From Saprospiraceae bacterium (GTDB lineage Bacteria; Bacteroidota; Bacteroidia; Chitinophagales; Saprospiraceae), in contig JALVCY010000035.1 of assembly GCA_027009605.1 (NCBI GenBank), forward strand, positions 1 to 18,078: a stretch of DNA of 18,078 nucleotides. The letters run 5' to 3'. Positions within the stretch are counted from its first letter, which is position 1. The number at the start of each line of letters is the position of its first letter. Below, piece after piece: positions 1 through 6,577 of this stretch. The notes under the pieces were generated by a model, which did no database searches, was not told the origin of the DNA, and worked only from the letters and a program-made list of their open reading frames with translations. Both the position numbers and the translations under genes were made by a program.

Positions 1-96
<96 letters not shown>

Positions 97-143
97 TGAA
101 TTATCTTCAACGGGCCTTATTTTTTTCCAATATTCTCTCCCTC

Positions 144-154
144 TGTCAATGAAC
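144..154 (-). promoter_or_regulatory. boxA-like antitermination element in the rRNA leader
   Basis: On the minus strand this reads GTTCATTGACA. It lies about 50 nt upstream of the mature 16S end and 40 nt downstream of the predicted transcription start. Bacteroidota rRNA leaders commonly carry a GTTCTTTGACA-type boxA-like word at this position, so the placement and sequence both fit. One base differs from that common form. The role in Nus-factor antitermination is inferred from family knowledge. Confidence 0.5.
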
Positions 155-193
155 TTTTTTCTTTCCCTCATAACCCTGTCGGTTAAGGGATTG

Positions 194-224
194 CAAAGAT
201 AAGGACATTCTATTTGCCACGCAA
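194..224 (-). promoter_or_regulatory. rRNA operon promoter, Bacteroidota sigma-A type
   Basis: On the minus strand a TTG (-33 element, plus-strand 222-224) is followed by exactly 20 nt and then TATCTTTG (-7 element, 194-201). This matches the Bacteroidota consensus TTG-N19-21-TAnnTTTG. The predicted start of transcription is near 187, giving a leader of about 90 nt that includes the boxA-like word. A weaker second candidate further upstream has TATTTTTG at 258-265 with a TTG at 283-285, but its spacer is only 17 nt. Confidence 0.8.
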
Positions 225-575
225 GCTATTTATTTAAATAATTATTGAATTTTTATACAAAAATACATAACTAACACATTATCAAGTATTTACACCTAAA
301 TAATTGATAAAAAAAAATTATTCTAATACTTATTTTATCTTGATTTTGCTGCTTTTACTTCCATTTAACATCCCCAAACCAACCAATAAATCACTAAGAA
401 TCAATCATTTAGGCAGTATGCTATAATAAAATGCTCCATTAGACAAGGTTTTATAGTAAATGTGAACGGCCTTTCATCCCTACTGGGGGCTTGGTTGATT
501 CTATGGGGACGAATACAATTCGCATATTCTGTTTCTCTAATTTTATATTTATAGACTTATTATGTCGGCTTTCGC
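225..575. other. Gene-free spacer between the divergent rRNA and serC promoters
   Basis: This stretch is strongly AT-rich and has no ORF of useful length on either strand. Positions 225-420 are nearly all A/T with several homopolymer runs, which is typical of the upstream region of a strong rRNA promoter. A GTAAATGTGAA word occurs near 456 and again near 595. Positions 475-515 are more G-rich and were checked for a structured RNA without a convincing result. Nothing else could be assigned. Confidence 0.5.
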
Positions 576-583
576 TAACTTTG
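576..583 (+). promoter_or_regulatory. Probable serC promoter (-7 element)
   Basis: TAACTTTG, followed by CA, is a perfect TAnnTTTG -7 element on the plus strand. No good TTG lies 19-21 nt upstream, only T-rich sequence, so the -33 half is weak. If used, transcription would start near 590 and leave a 5' leader of about 150 nt before serC. That leader contains a small hairpin with a GAAA tetraloop (TCCC-GAAA-GGGA, about 670-681) and a perfect 12-bp AT palindrome at 698-709. Confidence 0.45.
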
Positions 584-741
584 CACATTCTAATGTAAAT
601 GTGAATTTACTGGATGATTCCATATTTTTTTTTTGCGCAAGCAACGTACCTATATATATGGAGTCCTTTTTCCCGAAAGGGAGCAAATAGTTTACTATAC
701 TATATAGTAGGCTACTTCTAACCGTTAAAAAAAAGACTCAG

Positions 742-1812
742 ATGAAAATGCACAATTTTTACGCAGGTCCGGCCATCCTTCCCAAAGAAGTCATTAAAGA
801 AGCAGCAAAAGGAGCGCTTAATTTTAATCAGTCAGACCTTTCTATTTTGGAAATCTCTCACCGCTCCAAGGACTTTACAGAAGTTATTGAATCAGCCGAA
901 GCTCTTATCAAAGAATTGCTTCACCTTCCCAAAAATTATCATGTTCTTTTTACCACAGGGGGGGCGAGCACTCAATTCTTTATGACTCCCATGAATCTCT
1001 TGAATGACAATGAGACGGCCTACTACGTTAATACAGGCACCTGGTCCACCAAAGCGATTGCGGAAGCCAAAAGTTTTGGTAACTTGGTCGAATTGGCTTC
1101 TTCTGAAGATAAAGGGTTTAACTATATCCCTAAGTATAAAATGCCTAGCTCCGGAAAATATTTACACTTGACTAGCAACAATACCATTTATGGTACCCAA
1201 TTTCATCATTTTCCGAAAGGGAATCTACCTATCGTATGTGATATGTCCTCTGATTTTTTGAGTCGCCCGATTGATGTGGAAAAATTTGGACTTATCTATG
1301 CCGGAGCACAAAAGAATCTTGGACCGGCAGGGGTCACGGTAGTTATTGTAAGAGAAGACATGTTAGGCACCGTCAGGCGTCAAATCCCTACCTTATTAGA
1401 TTATCGGACTTTCGTCAAAAAAGGCTCTATGTTTAATACACCTCCTGTTTTCCCTATTTACGTAAGCATGCTTACGCTAAAATGGATTAAAGCCAAGGGT
1501 GGTGTAGAGAAAATAGAACGAATGAATAAATCAAAAGCTAAATTGCTATACGGCGAATTAGACAAGAATCCACTTTTCGTCCCAAACATCCCTAACAAAA
1601 GGGATCGGTCTCTCATGAATGTTACATTCCAAATGACCAACCCAAAACTGGTAGAATCCTTCCTTGCTGAGGCCGGTAAAAATGGAATCGTAGGCATTAA
1701 GGGACACCGGTCGGTCGGAGGATTCCGTGCTTCTATTTACAATGCGATGCCTAGAAGTAGCGTTAAAGTGTTGACTGAGTTGATGAGCGATTTTGCCCAA
1801 CGCAAAGGTTAA
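742..1812 (+). CDS. serC: Phosphoserine aminotransferase
   Basis: This class V, PLP-dependent aminotransferase converts 3-phosphohydroxypyruvate plus glutamate to phosphoserine and 2-oxoglutarate, the second step of serine synthesis; the enzyme also acts in pyridoxal phosphate synthesis in some bacteria. The protein has 356 residues, the normal family length. It opens with HNFYAGPAILP, the characteristic SerC N-terminus. The PLP-binding lysine is K191 in YAGAQKNLGPAG, and the substrate loop TTGGASTQF is at 71-79. The C-terminus carries the usual VGGFRASIYNAMP block (about 327-339). A second in-frame ATG at 748 is an equally plausible start, because many homologues begin directly at the MHNFYAGP position; no clear Shine-Dalgarno decides between them. 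The usual partner serA is not in the window. A hairpin terminator follows about 30 nt after the stop. Confidence 0.97.
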   Translation: MKMHNFYAGPAILPKEVIKEAAKGALNFNQSDLSILEISHRSKDFTEVIESAEALIKELLHLPKNYHVLFTTGGASTQFFMTPMNLLNDNETAYYVNTGTWSTKAIAEAKSFGNLVELASSEDKGFNYIPKYKMPSSGKYLHLTSNNTIYGTQFHHFPKGNLPIVCDMSSDFLSRPIDVEKFGLIYAGAQKNLGPAGVTVVIVREDMLGTVRRQIPTLLDYRTFVKKGSMFNTPPVFPIYVSMLTLKWIKAKGGVEKIERMNKSKAKLLYGELDKNPLFVPNIPNKRDRSLMNVTFQMTNPKLVESFLAEAGKNGIVGIKGHRSVGGFRASIYNAMPRSSVKVLTELMSDFAQRKG

Positions 1813-1843
1813 GACATTGTGTAACAATAAGCTTAGACATTAT

Positions 1844-1870
1844 GGACGCCCGCTGTGGCGTCCAATTTTT
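1844..1870 (+). terminator. Intrinsic terminator after serC
   Basis: GGACGCC (1844-1850) and GGCGTCC (1857-1863) form a perfect 7-bp GC-rich stem with a 6-nt loop, followed by AATTTTT. It stands 31 nt after the serC stop codon. It overlaps the GTG start predicted for the next gene, which raises a question about that start. There is no U-tract in the opposite direction, so it works only for plus-strand transcripts. Confidence 0.75.
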
Positions 1871-2625
1871 ATAAACTCCAACCATCTGATTCCTTGAAGC
1901 ACAAAACCCAAATAGAAATCGACGGTAAAAAATACCCCCTTGACATCTGGGTCGAACGTCGGCGGGATATCCGTTTTTCGATTGCTCGAAAAAGTATCAA
2001 TTTGCGTGTTCCTTATGGTATAGACCAAAAGCAATTGAATGAACAAATTGAACATACAGTTCAATGGGTAAAAAATATTTTCTCTGAAAAACCACATCTG
2101 ATGGAGCGTTTTCAGATAAAATCTTATGCGGATGGCGATGTCATCCAAGTAGGTAAACGTTCTTACACGCTTCACATCAGTCACATCAATAAGACCAACC
2201 ATAGTGCCAAAATAATTGGCCAGGACATCTACCTTAAACTCTCTGCAAATACGACTTCCGATAATCATCACAAGGCTACCAAAAAATTAATCAGCCGGTT
2301 AGTGGCTCATGACTTCCTTCCGGAAATAGCTAGGCGGGTGGATGAATTCAACGACCAATATTTCAAGGAAGAAATCAACAAGATATCCATCAAATACAAT
2401 CTTTCTAACTGGGGGAGTTGTTCTTCCAAACGAAATCTTAATTTTTCTTCAAGATTGCTCTTTGCACCGGATGACGTCATCAATTATGTTATCATCCATG
2501 AATTAGCCCACTTAAAAGAAGCAAATCATTCCCCTAAGTTTTGGGCCGTCGTCGCCGGTATTATGCCGGATTACAAAGAAAAGGAAGCGTGGCTAAAATT
2601 GCATGGAAAGGAATTGGATTTTTAG
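1855..2625 (+). CDS. YgjP/DUF45-type zinc metallopeptidase-like protein
   Basis: The protein has 256 residues from the GTG start. The C-terminal half holds HELAHLKEANH (215-225), a zincin motif with metal ligands H215, H219 and H225 and catalytic E216. Just before it is the family's NWGSCSSKRNLNFS block (186-198). This arrangement is typical of the YgjP-like M48-related family, whose physiological substrates are not established. The N-terminal part, with IEIDGKKYPLDIWVERR at about 20-36, is also family-like. There is no signal peptide, so it is probably cytoplasmic. The GTG at 1855 is the only conventional start before residue 82, and it lies inside the serC terminator hairpin. An in-frame TTG at 1894 (residue 14, just before the conserved region) is a credible alternative giving about 243 residues. 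No Shine-Dalgarno supports either. Confidence 0.85.
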   Translation: MASNFYKLQPSDSLKHKTQIEIDGKKYPLDIWVERRRDIRFSIARKSINLRVPYGIDQKQLNEQIEHTVQWVKNIFSEKPHLMERFQIKSYADGDVIQVGKRSYTLHISHINKTNHSAKIIGQDIYLKLSANTTSDNHHKATKKLISRLVAHDFLPEIARRVDEFNDQYFKEEINKISIKYNLSNWGSCSSKRNLNFSSRLLFAPDDVINYVIIHELAHLKEANHSPKFWAVVAGIMPDYKEKEAWLKLHGKELDF

Positions 2626-2705
2626 TGAATACTCTTGTTTTTGACAATCATAATGATTTACCGATGAGCTTTTTCCTGTAGATTTATTTTCTCGCTGATT
2701 TGAAT

Positions 2706-2797
2706 CCCGCTGATTTATGCAGATTTTTTCCCGCAGATTTACGCAGATTTACTTCCCGCAGATTTACGCAGATTTGTCTCCCGCAGATTTTTCTTTC
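2706..2797 (+). repeat. CCCGCAGATTTACGCAGATTT tandem array (about 25-bp units)
   Basis: There are four units: 2706-2729, 2730-2754, 2755-2779 and a truncated one from 2780. Each begins CCCGC(A/T)GATTT, and the complete ones repeat (A/T)(C/T)GCAGATTT in the second half, so each unit is itself a degenerate double of GCAGATTT. Units are contiguous with no unique spacers, so this is not a CRISPR array. GCAGATTT words of this sort are common in intergenic DNA of Bacteroidota genomes; their function is unknown. Confidence 0.8.
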
Positions 2798-2813
2798 TAG
2801 GAAATTGTCAACT

Positions 2814-2855
2814 CTCACTACTCATCACTCATCACTCACCACTCACTACTCGTCT
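2814..2855 (+). repeat. Heptamer array, CTCANNA x6
   Basis: Six contiguous 7-bp units are visible: CTCACTA, CTCATCA, CTCATCA, CTCACCA, CTCACTA and CTCGTCT. Two further units, CTCACCA CTCACCA, stand at 2949-2962. Seven-base periodicity is not compatible with coding constraint. Similar heptamer arrays with other words occur at 5288-5322, 5424-5451 and 5631-5665. Confidence 0.8.
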
Positions 2856-2870
2856 CAACCAGCGCAGCGT

Positions 2871-2909
2871 CTCAACCACGAAGTCCGAATCCACGATAGT
2901 AATCGGGAC
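2871..2909 (+). repeat. 39-bp dispersed repeat, copy 1
   Basis: The unit begins CTCAACCACGAAGTCCG and ends GATAGTAATCGGGAC. By eye it is base-for-base identical to 9893-9931 on the same strand and to 5541-5579 on the opposite strand. GTCCGA near its middle can pair with TCGGGAC at its end, with one bulge, so a short hairpin is possible. It is preceded by CTCAACCAGCG, as is the 9893 copy. Confidence 0.85.
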
Positions 2910-3008
2910 GTGAATCAACTAGCGTAGCGAATCAACTTCTTCAACTTTCTCACCACTCACCACTTCCTTTTCCCGCAGGATAGGCAGATTTTTCTTTCGT
3001 GCCCCCCC

Positions 3009-5129
3009 TTAACCATTAGCCATTCCATTCACCAAATCAAGGAATTCCTGTTCCGACAAAATATCCACCGTGCCTAAAGCTTTTGCTTTTTTTAGTTTAG
3101 ACCCGGCCTTTTCACCTGCTACTAGAATATTCAGATTTTTGGAAACGGCAGAGATATTTTTGGCTCCTGCTTTTTCCGCAAGGTCTTGGGCTTCCTTTCT
3201 ATTCATTTGAACCAACTTGCCTGTAAAAAGGATTGTTTTTCCCGAAAGGGGACCGTCTGTTGGCAGCGCCTTAGGCCGGTCTTCTTCTTTTTGGTTGAGA
3301 TTGACGCCTAGTGCTTCTAATGACTGTAAAAGGCTTACATTTTCCGGAATCTTAAAGAAGGCGATAATATTTCCCGCAAGGATAGGGCCGATTTCATTAA
3401 TTGCTGTCAGCCGCTCCATTTCCCAATCTTTTAGGTCTAACAGATGCTTTATCTGTCCGGCAATCAACTTTGATGCTTTCCGACCCAAATGATGAATACT
3501 CAAACCATACAAAAGACGATGAATAGGATTGTTCTTGGACATCTCGATGGCTTTTTTCAAATTTTCTACGGAGCGTTGCCCAAATCCATCCAATTTCTGA
3601 ATCTCATCAAAAGGTAGCCGATAGATATCATCAAAGTTATTTAGCCAACCCAAATCATGAAATTTACGAATCTGAGACTCTCCCATACCGTCTATATTCA
3701 TCGCATTTTTGGAGACAAAATGAATCATTCTCTGAATCACTTGCTCCGGGCAATGATAATTAGGACAGCGCCAAGCAGCCATATCTTCTTCTTTGACCAA
3801 TGGGGTCTGACAAGATGGACATAGCTCCGGAAAAACAATAGGACGAACAGAATTATCACGCAATTCCGGCAAAGATTTGACAATGTATGGAATGACATCA
3901 CCTGCACGCTCTACCACCAGATGGTCGCCTATACGAATATCCTTGGAACGGATAAATTCTTCATTGTGCAAAGACACCGACGACACTGTAACACCGGCTA
4001 ATTCGATAGGTTTTATCTTAGCGACGGGTGTAATCGCCCCCACTTTGCCCACCTGAAACACGACATCTTCTAATATGGAAGTCTCTTGTTTTGCCTTAAA
4101 TTTGTAGGCGATAGCCCAGCGTGGATGATGTGCCGTCAAACCACATTTTTGCTGCAAATCCAAACGATTGACTTTAACGACCATGCCATCAATTTCGTAA
4201 GGATATTGTTCTCTATTGCGCTCTGCTTCTTGACAAAAGTCAATCACTTCCGAAATATTTTTGCAAACTTTAATCAAATCATTGGGAATCAAAAAACCAA
4301 TCTCACTCAAATATTGGAGCATTTCTGAATGGGTCGAAAATTTTTGGGTGGCATCCCTTCCTTCGGCATCTTCTGCATAGGTCAATTGATAGATAAAGGT
4401 GTCTAACTTTCTTTGAGCCGCTTCTTTAGGATCTTTCATGCGCAAGCCCCCGGCTGCGGCGTTGCGTGGATTCGCAAAAAGGGGTAATTCTTCCTTGGCG
4501 CGCTGTTCATTGATGGCTTCAAAATAGTCCTTCCGGATGAGTGCTTCGCCCCTTAATTCCACTTTATGGATTCCCCTTGCGGAAAAATCGGCAGACAATG
4601 GAACTGTCGGCATCGTCTTAATATTGGGGGTAATATCGTCCCCTTGAAGGCCATTGCCGCGGGTAGCGCCACGAACCAAATAATTATTCTCATAAATCAA
4701 GGCTACAGAACTACCATCAAATTTAGGCTCTACAACATAAGTAATGGGATTTTCTTCTCCCGTTAATTTACGGACTTGCTTCTCAAAGTCTTTTAAATCA
4801 TCCGCATTGTAACTATTTTCCAGCGAAAGCATCGGCGAAAGATGAGAAACCGTCGGAAAATCGCTTGATAAATCTGATCCCACCCTTTGAGTCGGAGAAT
4901 CCGGTGTAATTAAATCAGGATGTGCGGCTTCAATTCTTTCCAGTATTTTGAAAAGCATATCATATTCAAAGTCTGAAATAACCGGATTATCTTTGACATA
5001 ATATTTCCATTCGTGAAAGCGAAGTAGCTTACGCAAAATAGGCAATTGGTCGGAAGAAACCTTTTCAGGGTGCTGCAAAAATACTTTTCCCCGTTGAATA
5101 AACTCTTTCTGTGTCGATGCGTCGTACAT
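3009..5129 (-). CDS. ligA: NAD+-dependent DNA ligase
   Basis: LigA seals nicks in double-stranded DNA during replication and repair, using NAD+ to adenylate itself. All family domains are present. The Ia NMN-binding segment (HEWKYYVKDNP) comes first. The nucleotidyltransferase active site EPKFDG has its adenylated lysine at residue 136. An OB fold follows. The zinc finger has four cysteines (CPSC, then CPNYHC). Helix-hairpin-helix repeats (DGMGESQIRKF, LDGFGQRSVENL) and a C-terminal BRCT domain (from about GKTILFTGKL) complete it. I place the start at the ATG at 5129, giving 706 residues. The longer reading from 5150 begins with TTG and adds only seven residues (MRKILAY) that are not part of the conserved N-terminus. 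No classical Shine-Dalgarno is seen. It is monocistronic, flanked on both sides by repeat-rich spacers. Confidence 0.97.
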   Translation of the reverse strand: MYDASTQKEFIQRGKVFLQHPEKVSSDQLPILRKLLRFHEWKYYVKDNPVISDFEYDMLFKILERIEAAHPDLITPDSPTQRVGSDLSSDFPTVSHLSPMLSLENSYNADDLKDFEKQVRKLTGEENPITYVVEPKFDGSSVALIYENNYLVRGATRGNGLQGDDITPNIKTMPTVPLSADFSARGIHKVELRGEALIRKDYFEAINEQRAKEELPLFANPRNAAAGGLRMKDPKEAAQRKLDTFIYQLTYAEDAEGRDATQKFSTHSEMLQYLSEIGFLIPNDLIKVCKNISEVIDFCQEAERNREQYPYEIDGMVVKVNRLDLQQKCGLTAHHPRWAIAYKFKAKQETSILEDVVFQVGKVGAITPVAKIKPIELAGVTVSSVSLHNEEFIRSKDIRIGDHLVVERAGDVIPYIVKSLPELRDNSVRPIVFPELCPSCQTPLVKEEDMAAWRCPNYHCPEQVIQRMIHFVSKNAMNIDGMGESQIRKFHDLGWLNNFDDIYRLPFDEIQKLDGFGQRSVENLKKAIEMSKNNPIHRLLYGLSIHHLGRKASKLIAGQIKHLLDLKDWEMERLTAINEIGPILAGNIIAFFKIPENVSLLQSLEALGVNLNQKEEDRPKALPTDGPLSGKTILFTGKLVQMNRKEAQDLAEKAGAKNISAVSKNLNILVAGEKAGSKLKKAKALGTVDILSEQEFLDLVNGMANG

Positions 5130-5287
5130 GTAGGCCAAAATTTTACGCAAGTTAGTGGTAATTTGTGAGAGTGTATAACGGAATATTGGGCTATCGGTTT
5201 AGAGATTTTGTTTTTGTCTTTGGTCTTTGGGGCGCGCCGGTGGCGCTTTTGGTCTTTGGCTTGGGTAGTGGTGTTTTTGACTTCATT

Positions 5288-5322
5288 ATTCGGTATTCGG
5301 CATTCTGTATTCAATATTCTGA
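5288..5322 (+). repeat. Heptamer array, ATTCNNN x5
   Basis: There are five contiguous 7-bp units: ATTCGGT, ATTCGGC, ATTCTGT, ATTCAAT and ATTCTGA. It is preceded by CTTCATT. A near-parallel array of five units, with the same CTTCATT lead-in and the same first unit, stands at 5631-5665. A third, four-unit array is at 5424-5451 (ATTTGAT, ATTTGGG, ATTCTGT, ATTTGAT). Confidence 0.8.
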
Positions 5323-5394
5323 TAGTTGAGAAAGTTGAAAGAGTTGATTCGCTCGCAAGCTTCGCTAGTTGATTCGCTTCGCTAGTTGAGAGAT
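5323..5394 (-). repeat. GTTGA nonamer / CTTCGCTA mosaic repeat
   Basis: GTTGANNNN nonamers (GTTGAGAAA, GTTGAAAGA, GTTGATTCG, GTTGATTCG, GTTGAGAGA) are interrupted by CTTCGCTA words, one of them extended to CTCGCAAGCTTCGCTA. The reverse complement (TTCTTCAAC, TAGCGAAG, CTTGCGAGCGAATCAAC) makes up much of 9740-10040 and appears at 2910-2950. It is non-coding, and its function is unknown. Confidence 0.7.
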
Positions 5395-5479
5395 TTGGTT
5401 TTTGATTGGGATTTTACTTTATCATTTGATATTTGGGATTCTGTATTTGATATAGTTGTAAGATTTTTTAGCTGCCTAG

Positions 5480-5519
5480 CCGTTACACCGTTATACCGTT
5501 ACACCGTAATACCGTTCAT
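5480..5519 (+). repeat. Octamer array, CCGTTANA x5
   Basis: Five contiguous 8-bp units are present: CCGTTACA, CCGTTATA, CCGTTACA, CCGTAATA and CCGTTCAT. The period changes from seven to eight compared with the neighbouring ATTCNNN arrays, so it is a separate array and not an extension of them. Confidence 0.75.
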
Positions 5520-5540
5520 TGCCTTCGGCTCCCTGAACTC

Positions 5541-5579
5541 GTCCCGATTACTATCGTGGATTCGGACTTCGTGGTTGAG
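5541..5579 (-). repeat. 39-bp dispersed repeat, copy 2 (inverted)
   Basis: This is the exact reverse complement of the 39-bp units at 2871-2909 and 9893-9931. On this strand it starts GTCCCGATTACTATC and ends TTCGTGGTTGAG. The adjoining TTGCCTTCGGCTCCCTGAA word (about 5519-5537) is the inverted relative of the GGAGAGCCGTAGGCGA word found beside the right-hand copy. Confidence 0.85.
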
Positions 5580-5764
5580 TTCTTCACAGGTTGAGACAAT
5601 TTGGGTATTTACTTGTTTTTATACTTCATTATTCGGTATTTAACATTCTACATTCGTTATTCTGGTAGGTTTTTAGTTGAGAGAGTTGAGTTACAGCTGT
5701 AGGCTGATCTAATCTTTTGTATTTGCCCTATTTAGAATCTATCAACTAAAAAAACACCAAAGGC

Positions 5765-5795
5765 TTGAACTATCTACAAAAAAAGATTACCTTTG
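5765..5795 (+). promoter_or_regulatory. rpmH-rnpA promoter
   Basis: A TTG (5765-5767), a 20-nt spacer and TACCTTTG (5788-5795) form a perfect match to the Bacteroidota TTG-N20-TAnnTTTG promoter. Transcription should start near 5802, about 40 nt before the rpmH ATG. No other promoter is visible in the 25-nt gap before rnpA, so both genes are probably expressed from here. Confidence 0.8.
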
Positions 5796-5842
5796 CACTC
5801 CTTTGGAGACATTTCAAGTGAAACAGTAAAAAATACTTAGTA

Positions 5843-5998
5843 ATGAAACGGACATTTCAACCATCCAATAAAAAGCGCACAAACAAACATGGCTTCCGTG
5901 AGCGTATGAGTTCTAAGAACGGACGTAAAGTTTTGGCGCGCCGTCGGGCAAAAGGTCGTCACAAATTGACAGTTTCTGACGAATTTCATGTGAAGTAA
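5843..5998 (+). CDS. rpmH: 50S ribosomal protein L34
   Basis: This is a 51-residue basic protein, the normal L34 size. It begins MKRTFQPSNKKRTNKHGF and continues with the family's RMSSKNGRKVLARRRAKGR block. The C-terminal tail (HKLTVSDEFHVK) extends a few residues beyond the shortest homologues. It is a structural protein of the large ribosomal subunit. A perfect promoter lies about 50 nt upstream, and rnpA follows after 25 nt, the classical rpmH-rnpA pairing often found near bacterial replication origins. Confidence 0.98.
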   Translation: MKRTFQPSNKKRTNKHGFRERMSSKNGRKVLARRRAKGRHKLTVSDEFHVK

Positions 5999-6023
5999 TT
6001 ACTTCGCATTAACTGCATAGGCT

Positions 6024-6404
6024 ATGCCTTCGCACCCATTTCCGACCAAGGAAAGACTAAAAAATAAAAAGCATATAGCATTGCTATTTAAAAGCGGCCA
6101 ATCTATGGCCGCTTTTCCTGTTTTGGGTATCTATCGCACCGACCCGAATCCCCAAACAGCTATTTCTGTGGCTTTTACTGTACCCAAAAAGCATTTCAAA
6201 AAAGCCGTGGATCGCAATCTGATTAAGCGAAGAATACGAGAAGCTTGGAGATTGCACAAAAATGACCTAGTGGATAGCCTAGAAAAGCACCATATCTCCA
6301 CCCAAATCATCATCATTTACCTTGGAAAAGAAATACTCGAGTTCAAAAGCATCGAAAAAGGCGTAAAAAAACTTTTGCGAAAGCTAAAAAAACAAATTAA
6401 GTAA
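6024..6404 (+). CDS. rnpA: Ribonuclease P protein component
   Basis: RnpA is the protein subunit that assists the RNase P ribozyme in removing 5' leaders from pre-tRNAs. At 126 residues it is of normal length. The diagnostic RNA-binding block AVDRNLIKRRIREAWR lies at about 61-76, with the RNR-type arginines present. The N-terminal PTKERLKNKKHIALLFKSG matches the family's substrate-leader contact segment. The ATG at 6024 is 25 nt after the rpmH stop. The common downstream neighbours yidD and yidC are absent; a weak hairpin terminator follows directly. Confidence 0.96.
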   Translation: MPSHPFPTKERLKNKKHIALLFKSGQSMAAFPVLGIYRTDPNPQTAISVAFTVPKKHFKKAVDRNLIKRRIREAWRLHKNDLVDSLEKHHISTQIIIIYLGKEILEFKSIEKGVKKLLRKLKKQIK

Positions 6405-6427
6405 GGTGACTTGATACACCTTATTTT
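6402..6427 (+). terminator. Probable terminator of the rpmH-rnpA transcript
   Basis: TAAGGTG (6402-6408, including the rnpA stop codon) pairs perfectly with CACCTTA (6417-6423) across an 8-nt loop, followed by TTTTA. The stem can extend with A-T and G-T pairs. It is AT-rich and therefore weak. Confidence 0.5.
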
Positions 6428-6430
6428 ATG

Positions 6431-6505
6431 GTAACTACTCAGCATGACTCATTTTGGCAAAAAAATCCGTGTTTTACTGCCAAAGCTCTCAGGCTGAATA
6501 GTTAC
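6431..6505. repeat. 75-bp nested inverted-repeat element (MITE-like or structured RNA)
   Basis: The outer arms GTAACTACTCAGC (6431-6443) and GCTGAATAGTTAC (6493-6505) are complementary at 12 of 13 positions. Inside, TTTGGCA (6453-6459) pairs perfectly with TGCCAAA (6478-6484), and an A-run/T-run can extend that stem towards a short loop. The whole segment therefore folds as one long imperfect hairpin. It sits in the 173-nt gap between rnpA and the M1 peptidase gene. No target-site duplication is visible at its edges, so both a miniature mobile element and a conserved leader RNA remain possible. Confidence 0.6.
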
Positions 6506-6577
6506 GTTCTTATTTACAATAAAATCATCTGTGTTTGCGATTAGTTAATATCCAACACTCACTCTTAATGAAAAAAA

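Larger units (their letters stand above)
2626..3008. other. Repeat-filled spacer between the YgjP-like gene and ligA
   Basis: No gene is credible here; the 75-codon plus-strand frame at 2700-2927 merely translates repeats. From left to right it holds a CCCGCAGATTT tandem array, a CTCANNA heptamer array, one copy of a 39-bp repeat, TCAAC words of the kind also seen at 5323-5394 and 9740-10040, two more heptamers (2949-2962) and a last CCCGCAGGATAGGCAGATTT fragment at about 2973. It separates two convergent genes (plus, then minus), so it needs no promoter. No strong terminator hairpin for ligA was found. Confidence 0.7.
5151..5760. other. Repeat-filled spacer between ligA and rpmH (divergent genes)
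   Basis: There is no credible gene; frames across this stretch only translate repeats. In order it contains TCTTTGG doublets (about 5217-5231), a heptamer array, GTTGA nonamers mixed with CTTCGCTA, two further heptamer arrays, an octamer array, and an inverted copy of the 39-bp repeat (5541-5579). Most words here are the reverse complement of those at 2810-2940 and 9740-10040. The ligA promoter should lie at its left end; a TAACTTGC just upstream of the start is a one-base-short match to the -7 element. Confidence 0.7.

Noticed and set aside
484..520. tmRNA-like 5' end
   Set aside because: GGGGGCTTGGTTGATTCTA loosely recalls the tmRNA start, but there is no matching 3' acceptor end, tag frame or TPsiC-type sequence nearby.
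1840..2271. 143-codon minus-strand frame opposite the YgjP-like gene
   Set aside because: It is a shadow of the plus-strand gene, which has clear metallopeptidase motifs.
2700..2927. 75-codon open frame on the plus strand
   Set aside because: It translates the CCCGCAGATTT array, the CTCANNA heptamers and the 39-bp repeat. The repeat periods of 25 and 7 are not multiples of three, and there is no family-like sequence.
3217..4766. Plus-strand frames of 66-91 codons inside ligA
   Set aside because: They are antisense shadows of the strongly conserved ligA frame, with no family-like sequence of their own.
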